64,000 nt of DNA from Acidobacteriota bacterium (lineage in GTDB: Bacteria > Acidobacteriota > Vicinamibacteria > Vicinamibacterales > JAKQTR01), in the NCBI GenBank assembly GCA_026393755.1, contig JAPKZO010000017.1:62001-126000 (forward strand), written 5' to 3'. The position numbers and the translations under genes were made by a program. This document shows positions 9,253 through 18,184 of the stretch, piece by piece (position 1 is the first letter of the stretch; every line of letters starts with the position of its first letter). The notes under the pieces are model-generated. The model was not told the DNA's origin. It saw only the letters and a list, made by a program, of their open reading frames with translations, and searched no databases.

Positions 9253-10752
9253 TCAGTACCGATAGTGCGCCGGCTTGTACGGCCCATCGACCGGCACGCC
9301 AAGGTACTCCGACTGCTCCCTGGTCAGTTCCGTGAGGTGGACACCCAGATGCGGCAGGTGCAACCGCGCGACCTCTTCGTCCAGGTGCTTCGGCAGCATG
9401 TAGACCTTCTTCTCATACTGCTCGTTGTGCAGGTGCAGCTCGAGCTGCGCGAGCACCTGGTTCGAGAACGACGCCGACATGACGAAGCTCGGATGGCCGG
9501 TGGCGCAGCCGAGGTTCAGCAGCCGCCCCTCGGCCAGCACCATTACGCTGTGCCCATCCGGGAAGCGCCACTCGTCGTACTGCGGCTTGATGTTGATGCA
9601 CGCGATGCCGGGGATCTTCTTCAGCCCCGCCATGTCGATTTCATTGTCGAAGTGGCCGATGTTGCCGACAATCGCCTTGTCCTTCATCTGCGACATGTGC
9701 TCGGCGGTCAGGACGTTGTAGTTGCCAGTCGCCGTAATGAAGATGTCGGCCTTGCCGACGACATCCTCGACGGTGGCGATCTGGTAGCCCTCCATCGCCG
9801 CCTGCAGCGCGCAGATCGGATCGATCTCGGTCACGATCACGCGCGCGCCCTGGCCGCGCAGGGCCTGGGCGCAGCCCTTGCCCACTTCCCCATAGCCGCA
9901 AACCACGGCCAGCTTGCCGCCGAGCATGACGTCGCTTGCGCGCATCAGGCCATCGGGCAGCGAATGCCGGCACCCGTAGATGTTGTCGAACTTGCTCTTG
10001 GTCACCGAGTCGTTCACGTTGATCGCCGGGAACAACAGCGTGCCGGCCTCCACCATCTGGTACAGCCGGTGCACCCCGGTGGTGGTCTCCTCACTCACGC
10101 CGCGGATACCGGCCGCAACCGCCGTCCATCGCCCCTTGGCCTGACTCAGTTCCTCGCGGATGAGCTTCAGGATGACGCCCCACTCCTCGGGATCCTCGTG
10201 CGGCTTGAACGCGGGAACCGCGCCGGCCTTCTCGAACTCGGCCGCCTTGTGCACCAGCAGTGTCGCATCGCCGCCATCGTCTACAATCTGCGTCGGGCCG
10301 CTGCCATCAGGCCAGAGCAGCGCCTCTCGCGTGCACCACCAGTACTGGTCGAGCGATTCACCCTTCCACGCAAACACCGGGATGCCCTTCGGGTCGGCCG
10401 CCGTGCCGCCCGTCTCCGGCCGTCCAACGGCCACCGCCGCCGCCGCGTGGTCCTGCGTCGAAAAGATGTTGCACGACGCCCAACGCACGTCCGCGCCGAG
10501 CTCGGCGAGCGTCTCGATCAGCACCGCCGTCTGAATCGTCATGTGCAAGCTGCCGGTGATGCGCGAACCGGCCAGCGGCTTCCGCCCCTGGTAGCGCTCA
10601 CGGACCTTCATCAGGCCGGGCATCTCCTGCTCAGCCAGCCGGATTTCCTTCCGGCCCCATTCGGCCAGATTGAGATCGGCCACCTTGAAGGCCGGCCTGC
10701 CCGCCTTCACTGCCGCGGCGAATGGATGAGTCTTTTCAACGGCCACACTCAT
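9253..10752 (-). CDS. ahcY: Adenosylhomocysteinase (SAH hydrolase)
   Basis: A 499-residue cytosolic enzyme that splits S-adenosylhomocysteine into adenosine and homocysteine, removing the inhibitory product of methylations. Motifs include [12 protein letters not shown], the substrate-site [11 protein letters not shown], and the NAD-binding loop [20 protein letters not shown] followed by [15 protein letters not shown]. The C-terminus ends in YKPAHYRY, the family signature. The length matches bacterial forms that carry a roughly 40-residue insert. The ATG at 10752 is chosen because GGAGAAGGA lies just upstream; an earlier in-frame codon has no such site. The gene has its own promoter at 10901-10930 and works with metH about 22 kb away. 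Confidence 0.97.
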   Translation of the reverse strand: MSVAVEKTHPFAAAVKAGRPAFKVADLNLAEWGRKEIRLAEQEMPGLMKVRERYQGRKPLAGSRITGSLHMTIQTAVLIETLAELGADVRWASCNIFSTQDHAAAAVAVGRPETGGTAADPKGIPVFAWKGESLDQYWWCTREALLWPDGSGPTQIVDDGGDATLLVHKAAEFEKAGAVPAFKPHEDPEEWGVILKLIREELSQAKGRWTAVAAGIRGVSEETTTGVHRLYQMVEAGTLLFPAINVNDSVTKSKFDNIYGCRHSLPDGLMRASDVMLGGKLAVVCGYGEVGKGCAQALRGQGARVIVTEIDPICALQAAMEGYQIATVEDVVGKADIFITATGNYNVLTAEHMSQMKDKAIVGNIGHFDNEIDMAGLKKIPGIACINIKPQYDEWRFPDGHSVMVLAEGRLLNLGCATGHPSFVMSASFSNQVLAQLELHLHNEQYEKKVYMLPKHLDEEVARLHLPHLGVHLTELTREQSEYLGVPVDGPYKPAHYRY

Positions 10753-10805
10753 GAATCCTTCTCCTTCACCGCCCACACCACTCGGGCTCCATCATGCATC
10801 CTCGG

Positions 10806-10829
10806 GTAGGGGCGCAATCAATTGCGCCC
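10806..10829. repeat. Short palindromic repeat in the ahcY leader
   Basis: The sequence gtagg runs into the inverted repeat GGGCGCAAT-ca-ATTGCGCCC (10810-10829). In RNA the stem can close on a 6-nt loop. The GTAGGGGC end and palindromic core match the design of the elements at 29319, 29355 and 36439. It lies in the ahcY 5' untranslated region, about 55 nt before the start codon. Confidence 0.6.
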
Positions 10830-10900
10830 ACATCCCGTCACCGCCGCCGAGGGCGGGCGCGATGAACGCGCCGGCATCGGCGGCCTCGCCCAAGCAATCA

Positions 10901-10930
10901 ATTGTAGCCGGGCGCCTTTCGGATTGCCAA
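10901..10930 (-). promoter_or_regulatory. Sigma70-type promoter for ahcY
   Basis: On the minus strand TTGGCA (10925-10930) is followed after 18 nt by TACAAT (10901-10906), each 5 of 6 to consensus. Transcription would start near 10894, giving a leader of about 140 nt. That leader can fold into nested GC-rich hairpins, GCCGCCGA with TCGGCGGC enclosing GGCGCG with CGCGCC, plus the palindromic repeat. Confidence 0.65.
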
Positions 10931-10945
10931 ACCGTCCGGCGTCGC

Positions 10946-13864
10946 TCACCGGGTTCTCGCGATGAACTGTACCCATCGATTGACGAGCGGGGCGTTCGCG
11001 CCGCCAGCTGCCGCGTACAGCGTGGCGTACTTCCGCGCGGCGGCCGCGTCTTCGGCGGGCGTCTTGATCTGGCCTCCGGCGGAGTGGACGTCGTACATCA
11101 AACGAATGGCGAGGAAGATCGCGTCGACGTCCGTCCCGTGGCGCTCGATGTAGGGTTCGATCAGCGCGAGCGCCTCCCGTCCGCGGTCGAGCAAGACCTG
11201 CGAAACCGCGAGCCTCGGCACGAGCGAGTCGTCGTCGGCCCACTTCTCGCGAGCCTCCGTCAGGATGCTCGTCGCCTGCTCGCCCTCGCGCAACCGCAAC
11301 AGCGCGTCGGCCAGCACGTCGTAGACGATGCGCGCGTCCGCCTCGGTGATGAGCGCTGTCTGCCACGCGCCGACCGCTTCGCGATCGTGCCCGCCTGCCG
11401 CGTAGCAGGCTCCCAGGTAGAACGCGGCTGGCAGGAAGTCGGGCGAGAGCCGCATCGACGCGCGGAACTGGGCGGCCGCCGGCTCGAGCTCGCCGTTGCC
11501 AAACAGGGCGAGTCCCCTCAGAAACGACGCGGATAGCCTGGACTGGTCGGCGCCGGCCAGGGCCGATAGCGCCTCATCGAACTTCCCTTCCCGAAGCGCG
11601 GCCGACGCCGCCTCGACGGCGGCAGACCCGGCCGCGGACGCATCGGCAGCGCGCAGACGTGACAGGAAGAAGCCGAGCGCCTCCCCCCGCAGAACGTCCG
11701 CGCGTGCGAACGCCCGAACCAGGCTTCCGGATTCGCCGGCCGAGAAGCGCACTCTGGGCGCCAGAGCGCCGGCACCTCCAGAGACCGCCGGCACGGGGGC
11801 GCGAGGCTCTATCCGAAGCGGATGTTCGATACTGCCAAGCCGGCGCGTCCCGTCGGTGATCGTCGCGACCGCGGTGTAGTCTCCCGGCGGCAGGATGCTC
11901 AGATCGAGGTGGCCGCCGGCGCTCCATGGCGATGACGGGTCCTTCTTCGAAGCGGGAACCACGAACGACACGAGGGGCTGGGCACCGGGCCGATCGGCAA
12001 TGCCAAATGTGACACTGCTCGGTGCCAGTTGGCCGGATTTGGGGACAAACTCGACGTACGCTTCCACACTCTGTCCCCAGAGCTGGCCGTCGGTCACCAC
12101 CGCGACGCCCTCTTCCTTGGTCCGCAGCGGATCCAACAGCAGCAGGTCCCCGATGCGCACGCCGTCGCCCTCGGTCAGACCGACCGTGAAGGGATGATCA
12201 ACGCTCCCCGCCCGCCCCGCCGGATCGACCGCCGCAAGGCGAAGCACGTAGTAGCCCGGCTTGAACACGGCATCAGCGAAGAACGACGCCGATCCGATTC
12301 TGCTCGTCGCCCGCGGTGTGAGCGGGGACTTCTGCGCAATCACGCTCGAACTTCGCCCGGTCGCATCCGTGACGACGTACGCGACGTGCATATCGACAGG
12401 CCCGCTGAGCCCTTCGCCAATCTCGGCACTGATGAACACCCGAAGGCCAGCACCGGATTCCTGCGCCATCGTGTGCGTGGTCACGCGGACAGGCAGCCCC
12501 GTCGCCAGCCGCCGCGCACGCAGGATCTCGCCGAGCGCGTCGTCGGGCGTGGCGGCGCTGGCGGCCACCCGCGGCAGCAGCACTTCGGTTCGGCTGTGCA
12601 CCTCGACGCCAGGCGCATTGACCTTGACTTTGATGCGATGGGACTTCCCGTCGCGATCGCTTTCGGCCGGCTCCACGCCCAGCACATACGCGGCCGCAGT
12701 TTCTCGCAGCACCCGGTCAAACGCGACGTCCGCGCCCCCCACCACTCGGTGCAGCGATCCGCCGCCGGACCCGGCGACGATCTCGAGGCCGATGCTCATC
12801 ATGCCCATCTCACGCCACAGACTCCCGTCAACCCCGGCCGCACGCCCATTCGACGCAGAGAACGCGTCGAGAAATGTCGAGTCCATATGCAGCACGTAGA
12901 GGCTGAGGTTGGCCGCTGCTGCCTCGCGCCCAAGCGTGGAGATCGCACCAGCGTTCTGGATGTCACCGCCGATCCGATCCGAGACCGGGAGGCCACCGCT
13001 GACCAGGACGAGAATTTTCCGCTCGCGGATCTGAGCGAGCGCTCGGATCACTCCCTGCAAACCTCCGATGCTCCTGCTCGACTGCAGCTCCGCCGCCATG
13101 CCGATGCCGGCCGCCTCCGTCATGATTTGCTGCTTGCACTGCGCGAGTGCTGATCCGGTCAGCAGGGCGCACTCCCTCGCCATCACGTTTCTGAGCGCGA
13201 AGTCGTCGCTCCCGCGGATGTCAATCGCTTCGGACAGACTGACCTGGACCGATCCGCTCATCGATCTCAACGGGTCGGCCATCCCCATGATCTTCTCTGT
13301 CGCGGCGCGCGTGGCGGAGTGGTTCTCGGACGCCTCGACCAGTGGACCTGGCGGCGGGAACGCGATGAGACCAACCCGATCTGACGGCCGTAGTCGATCG
13401 ATGAACTTCCGGGCCGCCTCCATCGCGCCATGTGCAGCGAAGGTGCGAAAGCTGCCCTGGTCGACCGCAATGAAGATCAACCGTCCCGGCACTGCCGGCT
13501 CCGGGGGATTCTCGTTCGAGCTGAACAACGGCCGGGCTGGCAACGTCGGCCCAGGTCCGGACGGCTTGGCAGACGTCACGAACTCGAGCAGTTCAGCCGA
13601 CACGACGCGGCGAGCCTTGCCGTCGAGCGTCACCTCGAACTGACCTGGCCTCAGGCCCTTGACCGGATTGCCGTCGCGGTCGACGACGGTCACATCGACC
13701 GTCACCAGTTCCACGCCCGACCTGAAGACCGGCGCCTGGGGGTCGATCGGCTTCTGCCCGCCGGTCCCCTGTGCCTGGGCACCGGCCAGGACGAGCGCGA
13801 CTGCTACAGAAAGTGCGATTCGCCTGGTCGTGGACCGCCGCGGTACGTGCGCCTGATTGCTCAC
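10946..13864 (-). CDS. VWFA-domain protein with TPR-like C-terminus (acidobacterial type)
   Basis: A 972-residue secreted or anchored protein. The signal peptide is RRSTTRRIALSVAVALVLAG. An N-terminal beta region (VTVDVTVVDRDGNPVKGL) is the acidobacterial VWFA-associated module. The VWA fold follows (FIAVDQGSFRTF through RKILVLVSGGLPV), but the MIDAS DxSxS is only partly kept (VDQGS). The middle is beta-rich, and the last 200 residues hold TPR-like helices (LFGNGELEPAAAQFRASMRL and FYLGACYAAGGHDREAVGAW). The start is taken as GTG 13864, which overlaps the upstream VWA stop in GTGA and suggests coupling; a longer frame exists but would run deep into that gene. Function unknown; a surface scaffold role is an inference. 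Confidence 0.82.
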   Translation of the reverse strand: MSNQAHVPRRSTTRRIALSVAVALVLAGAQAQGTGGQKPIDPQAPVFRSGVELVTVDVTVVDRDGNPVKGLRPGQFEVTLDGKARRVVSAELLEFVTSAKPSGPGPTLPARPLFSSNENPPEPAVPGRLIFIAVDQGSFRTFAAHGAMEAARKFIDRLRPSDRVGLIAFPPPGPLVEASENHSATRAATEKIMGMADPLRSMSGSVQVSLSEAIDIRGSDDFALRNVMARECALLTGSALAQCKQQIMTEAAGIGMAAELQSSRSIGGLQGVIRALAQIRERKILVLVSGGLPVSDRIGGDIQNAGAISTLGREAAAANLSLYVLHMDSTFLDAFSASNGRAAGVDGSLWREMGMMSIGLEIVAGSGGGSLHRVVGGADVAFDRVLRETAAAYVLGVEPAESDRDGKSHRIKVKVNAPGVEVHSRTEVLLPRVAASAATPDDALGEILRARRLATGLPVRVTTHTMAQESGAGLRVFISAEIGEGLSGPVDMHVAYVVTDATGRSSSVIAQKSPLTPRATSRIGSASFFADAVFKPGYYVLRLAAVDPAGRAGSVDHPFTVGLTEGDGVRIGDLLLLDPLRTKEEGVAVVTDGQLWGQSVEAYVEFVPKSGQLAPSSVTFGIADRPGAQPLVSFVVPASKKDPSSPWSAGGHLDLSILPPGDYTAVATITDGTRRLGSIEHPLRIEPRAPVPAVSGGAGALAPRVRFSAGESGSLVRAFARADVLRGEALGFFLSRLRAADASAAGSAAVEAASAALREGKFDEALSALAGADQSRLSASFLRGLALFGNGELEPAAAQFRASMRLSPDFLPAAFYLGACYAAGGHDREAVGAWQTALITEADARIVYDVLADALLRLREGEQATSILTEAREKWADDDSLVPRLAVSQVLLDRGREALALIEPYIERHGTDVDAIFLAIRLMYDVHSAGGQIKTPAEDAAAARKYATLYAAAGGANAPLVNRWVQFIARTR

Positions 13865-15087
13865 TTGGCCACCATTCGATAACCCTGCCGGGTGCGAATC
13901 TTGACGTCGCGCTTCGGCACCTCCACCCTCAGCGCGCGCCACCGGCCATCGCGGGCGCCGATCTTCGGGACGAAGCCCAGGAGGTACTGATTTGACAGTT
14001 CATCCACAATCGCCGAGAACACGTCGTCGAGCTGATCGAGATTCTTGAAGAACGCCCGGCCGCCGCTCTTCCTCGCGAGTTGCTCGAGCACCGTTCGCAG
14101 TTCCTGCATCTTCGGCGCTCGGCCCTGACCGATCGGGTAGAGCGTCACGTCGCTCGCCTCGAGCCGCCGTTCGGCGACCTCCAGCGGTGTGTGGCTGTTG
14201 AGATCCTCGCCGTCGGTAAAGACGACCAGCGCGCGGCGCCCGGTCTGTTTGCCGAGCTGGTCGATTGCCTGCACCACCACGTCGTACAGCGCGGTTCCGC
14301 CCCACGGCGCCAGGCGGTCGATGGCCTTCATACGTGTCGCCAGGTCGACGGTCGGTCTGGCCAGCGTGAACACATTGTCGTTGAAGCCAAGCACCGTCAC
14401 CCGATCCGCGGGCCTCAGGGCCGACAGAAACTTCTTGACGGCTGATTTCACCGTCGGCATCGCCGCGACCATGCTGCCGCTCACGTCGACACCGACGATG
14501 ATCTCCAGCGGGATGTTCTCCGCCTGGAAGCTGGTGATGGTCTGCTGGACGCTATCCTCGTAGACGGCGAAGGCATCCCGCTTCAGTCCGCGCACAAAGC
14601 GTCCCTCATCGTCGGTCACCGTGGCAGTCACCTGCACGACGTCGACATCCACCGTTTCGGTGTAGGCTTCCCCCTTCGTGCGGATGCTCCGCGCGATCCG
14701 CCGGCCGCTCGCCAGTTGCACGGTGGCACGAAGCGTATGTTCGGACACCTGAGTGCCCGCGTCCCACGAGCATTCGAACGGCGGCCGCACGAGCGTGCAG
14801 ACCAGTTGGCCGTCTGCAAATAGACTGACCGACTTGACGTCGGTCGCCCGCGGCTCCACTCGAATCCGCAGCGGGCTCGTGCCACTCGCATAGCCGTTGT
14901 CCTGGGGAGACTCAAACACGATGACGGGTTCGGCTGGCGGAGCAGCCGGAGTCTGGTGACCAGACACGCCGGCGCCGAGCGCCACAGGCACCCCTGCCAG
15001 CACGGCAACTCCGTGAATAACGTGCCGCCGGACGCTACCGGATTGCCACCAACGGGCCCCGGACTGTAAGCGAAGCGACATAGTCAT
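13861..15087 (-). CDS. VWFA-domain secreted protein (acidobacterial type)
   Basis: About 408 residues with an N-terminal hydrophobic export segment (HGVAVLAGVPVALGAG). A beta-sandwich region (ARCx-free, PVIVFESPQDNGYASGT onward) precedes VTATVTDDEGRFVRGL, the acidobacterial VWFA-associated module. The VWA domain is intact: MIDAS is VGVDVSGSM, with VVFTDGEDLNSHTP as the later strand. Such domains bind ligands through a divalent metal. The start is uncertain: ATG 15087 or 15081, both overlapping the end of the upstream gene by about 45-53 nt. The stop overlaps the next VWA gene's GTG. Two adjacent VWA genes with overlaps imply a joint product set. Confidence 0.8.
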   Translation of the reverse strand: MTMSLRLQSGARWWQSGSVRRHVIHGVAVLAGVPVALGAGVSGHQTPAAPPAEPVIVFESPQDNGYASGTSPLRIRVEPRATDVKSVSLFADGQLVCTLVRPPFECSWDAGTQVSEHTLRATVQLASGRRIARSIRTKGEAYTETVDVDVVQVTATVTDDEGRFVRGLKRDAFAVYEDSVQQTITSFQAENIPLEIIVGVDVSGSMVAAMPTVKSAVKKFLSALRPADRVTVLGFNDNVFTLARPTVDLATRMKAIDRLAPWGGTALYDVVVQAIDQLGKQTGRRALVVFTDGEDLNSHTPLEVAERRLEASDVTLYPIGQGRAPKMQELRTVLEQLARKSGGRAFFKNLDQLDDVFSAIVDELSNQYLLGFVPKIGARDGRWRALRVEVPKRDVKIRTRQGYRMVAK

Positions 15088-18000
15088 CCATTCTCGGCTG
15101 CACGGTCTTCCGCGCCTGCCATGACATCGCGAGCCAGTCATCATCGAAGGCCAGACGCAGATCGTCCTCGAAATCCTGAGTGGCCACCGCGAGGATAGAC
15201 GGCGTCAACGCGGCAGGCAACTGGTGTTCGGCAAGCCACTCACCAACGACCAGGGTCAGGTCGGGCATCAGCGAAGCGGCCACACCCTTGCCGAAGCGGG
15301 CCGACCCGGTCAGCCACTCGCCAGACTGAGGGAACTTCAGGCACAGGCAACCCTCCGCCGAGTAGCCGGACGTGCCCCACGCATCGAACCGCTCGATCGA
15401 CGCGATCTCCAGCCGGCCCAGGCGAAGCAGTTCGGCAAGGGTGAACAGGTCGGGCAGCCGATCCGGCTCGTTCGCGAGCGCCCACGGCAGCACTTCCCGC
15501 CTCGCGTCGCTGATGCCGGCAGCCGTGATCGCGCCTGCCAGTCGTCCCGGATCCGCCGCAATCGAGGCGAGAATGTCCCGCCCTCGACGCAAGGCCGACG
15601 CAATCTGATCCCGATCCTTGTCCACGTAGTCGAGCGGGTTGGACAGACTGGCCACCTCGGTGAACGCGGCTCGGTCGTTGTTCGTGATCGTCGGAGGCTC
15701 CGGCAACGACTCGGTGCTCACCCGACGCAACTCCAGATCGCGTAACCCGTGGTCCAGCCCAAGCAGCGCTCCTGACACGCGCCACGTCCCAGCCCCGTCG
15801 TGTGAGCTGAGCGGAAGACGCCAGGGCCCCAGAATTCTGTCTCGTTCGAGCGACTCAGCGGCCATCCAGTCGTGATGCAGCGACGGATCGCCTCCCCGAA
15901 GCGCCCGGCCTGTTGCCTCATCCAGATTCGGTGCGTAAGCCAACGCGATCAGCACCTGGGCGAGGAAGTAGTCGACTGCGGGCTGAAGCCGCCGCACGAC
16001 GCCGGGGACGTCCTTAAGCTTCCGGGATTTCTGGATCTTCTCGAGACGCTGTAACGCGTCCGCCACCTGTTCGCGAACCCTGGGAGGCTCGCCAGCCGCT
16101 GTGGGCCGGGCTGGGCGCTCGATCGGAAGGAGCCTGGCAGCCGCCGCAAACGCGGACATTCTCTCGATCAGGAGCGCCGGTGTCGCAACGCCTGCCTCGA
16201 GCGCGTCCACTTCGCGCGAGAAGGCCAGGATCTGATCAAGCGTCGGACCTCCCTGGGCCTTGCGGATCGCCACCAGGCGCCTCTCTTCGGCCGCGGCGGG
16301 GTCGACGCTGTACCGAAGCCCTTCGATTTCGACGACGGGGGCGGGGCCGGATGCTCGCGTGCTGATCTGCCCGGCAAACGCGCGCAGTACCTGGTGCTCG
16401 ATGGGCGCGTCGTCGCCCGCCGGCGCTATCGCCATGGTGGTGGGCGGCGGACCCAGCACGGGCAGCCAGTCGTGCGCAATCCACCTGGCGACCGCACCGA
16501 GCGCTCTGCCGTCAGGAGCCAGTTGCACGTTCGACAGCGATGTCAACAGTTTGCCTGCCGTGACGGCGCTGATCGCCTGGCCGCGCCTGGCGCGATCGAG
16601 CATGGCGACGGAGCCTTGAAACAGGGCGAGCGCATTGGCGCCGGTCACATTCCTGGCTCGGATCACGGCGTCCGCGTAGACGGCGGGATCGGTGACGCCC
16701 ATGCGTTCGATCGTGAGAACCAGCGCGTTGAATCGTTGAAATCCGCGCAACGCCGTCAGGATGTCGGGCAGGTCGGCCGGCTGCGCGTTGGCGAACACGC
16801 GCTGGGCAAACAACCACGTCTCGGCACGCTGCCGCCGGCCGGACGTGTTGGCGACACTGATCAATTCAACAAGGTCAGTGGCATCAAGGACGCCGTCGCG
16901 TTCGATATCTCTGACCTCTCGTGCCGGCCACTCGGGGATCTCGTCGCTGGCCAGCACCGTGTCCCAGAATGTCCGCCAGGCTGGCCCCTGCAGGTGGCCG
17001 TTGGCATCAAAGCGGGTCAGCAAGAACAGATGCGCCATGTCGTACAGATTGAGCGAGAACGGACGATCGGTTGGATTGACGCCCTGGTTCGTCCTCAGCG
17101 TTGCCGCGTACAAGGCACGAAACCGATCGAGTCGGTCTCCGCGGCTCGAGGCATCAGCGCCGAGGGCAAAGGCCTGCCGAGGCGCGTCGAAGTGCGCGAT
17201 CGCGTCGTAGAACGCGGCCATCCGCCCGTCGTCCCGGTCCAGCAGCTTCAGGAGAAACCTGTCCGGCCGTGCGACCCGCTCGTCGACCAGCGATTCCCAT
17301 AGCGGAAGCGCAGCCGGTCCCCCCGGCACATCGACGCGCCCGCCCGTTATCTTCACACTGCGCCCGACCGAGGCGAGCACCGCGGCCCGATCCGATCGAT
17401 AGATCTCGTCGAACATGTCCGGGCGCGCATTCACCAGGTTACGGACGCTCTCGCCCGCCGACAGGAGACCGCACCACAGCAGCGATGCCCGGCGATCCGT
17501 CAAGATGGCTGCAAACAGGACTCCAGCCGGACCCGGCTTCACGTCCAGCAGGGCGCGCCACCTGTCATCACCGAGTGGTGACGGAACCTCTTCGGCCGCG
17601 AGAAGCGCGCCGACGACGCGGCCGGCGTTCAACTCGACACCGAGATTCTCAACATCGAGACCCGCCTCTTTCAGCCACCTGCGGCGTCGAGCCTCGCGGT
17701 CGTCGGATACCAGGACAAACGTGAGTCGCGTTCTGTCCCGTTCGATCCGCCCTCCGGCGGAGTCGGCGAAATCGTTCAGTGCGTTCCTCGAGATTGACGT
17801 CTGCGTCAGCGAAATCCCGGTGGAGGGGAGCGCGGCTCTGGCGCGCTCGTAGTCGGACAGAGTCTGCAGGTACTCGGCGATTCGAGCCCGGCGCGCGTCG
17901 ATGGCCCGATCGACACCGACAGGTGTCGAGAAGACGGCGCGAATGAGCCGCGGCAAGCTCAGCGAACGAGGAGTGTGCGGATCCAGGCCTGCGACCCGCA

Positions 18001-18172
18001 GCAGCGCCGCCGTGCCACCGGGCACGCGGAGGCGGGACCACCCGGCATCCCCCGCCGGGGGCCGGGCGAGCGCACGACCTGGGCCGCACCAGCACACAAG
18101 TGTGAGCGCAGCCGAGATCATCATGCGGGTTGGGAGGCCCGGACGATACGGGGTTCGCCTCAGGTCGTCCAC
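15035..18172 (-). CDS. Large exported protein of unknown function
   Basis: A 1045-residue protein I do not recognise. A signal-peptide-like stretch MMISAALTLVCWCGPGRALA begins at residue 17, so the true start may be GTG 18172 or the ATG pair at 18124; neither has a clear ribosome site. The body is helix-rich and alanine/arginine-rich, without transmembrane helices or catalytic motifs I can name. Segments such as GEWLTGSARFGKG look globular. It begins 12 bp after the pepF stop and overlaps the next VWA gene, so it is part of the same transcription unit. Codon and base use match its neighbours. Confidence 0.75.
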   Translation of the reverse strand: MDDLRRTPYRPGLPTRMMISAALTLVCWCGPGRALARPPAGDAGWSRLRVPGGTAALLRVAGLDPHTPRSLSLPRLIRAVFSTPVGVDRAIDARRARIAEYLQTLSDYERARAALPSTGISLTQTSISRNALNDFADSAGGRIERDRTRLTFVLVSDDREARRRRWLKEAGLDVENLGVELNAGRVVGALLAAEEVPSPLGDDRWRALLDVKPGPAGVLFAAILTDRRASLLWCGLLSAGESVRNLVNARPDMFDEIYRSDRAAVLASVGRSVKITGGRVDVPGGPAALPLWESLVDERVARPDRFLLKLLDRDDGRMAAFYDAIAHFDAPRQAFALGADASSRGDRLDRFRALYAATLRTNQGVNPTDRPFSLNLYDMAHLFLLTRFDANGHLQGPAWRTFWDTVLASDEIPEWPAREVRDIERDGVLDATDLVELISVANTSGRRQRAETWLFAQRVFANAQPADLPDILTALRGFQRFNALVLTIERMGVTDPAVYADAVIRARNVTGANALALFQGSVAMLDRARRGQAISAVTAGKLLTSLSNVQLAPDGRALGAVARWIAHDWLPVLGPPPTTMAIAPAGDDAPIEHQVLRAFAGQISTRASGPAPVVEIEGLRYSVDPAAAEERRLVAIRKAQGGPTLDQILAFSREVDALEAGVATPALLIERMSAFAAAARLLPIERPARPTAAGEPPRVREQVADALQRLEKIQKSRKLKDVPGVVRRLQPAVDYFLAQVLIALAYAPNLDEATGRALRGGDPSLHHDWMAAESLERDRILGPWRLPLSSHDGAGTWRVSGALLGLDHGLRDLELRRVSTESLPEPPTITNNDRAAFTEVASLSNPLDYVDKDRDQIASALRRGRDILASIAADPGRLAGAITAAGISDARREVLPWALANEPDRLPDLFTLAELLRLGRLEIASIERFDAWGTSGYSAEGCLCLKFPQSGEWLTGSARFGKGVAASLMPDLTLVVGEWLAEHQLPAALTPSILAVATQDFEDDLRLAFDDDWLAMSWQARKTVQPRMDDYVASLTVRGPLVAIR

Positions 18173-18184
18173 ATCATGGCCCGA

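Noticed and set aside
10753-10900. SAH riboswitch before ahcY
   Set aside because: The leader is structured, but I could not find the conserved SAH-aptamer core; it is reported only as a structured leader.
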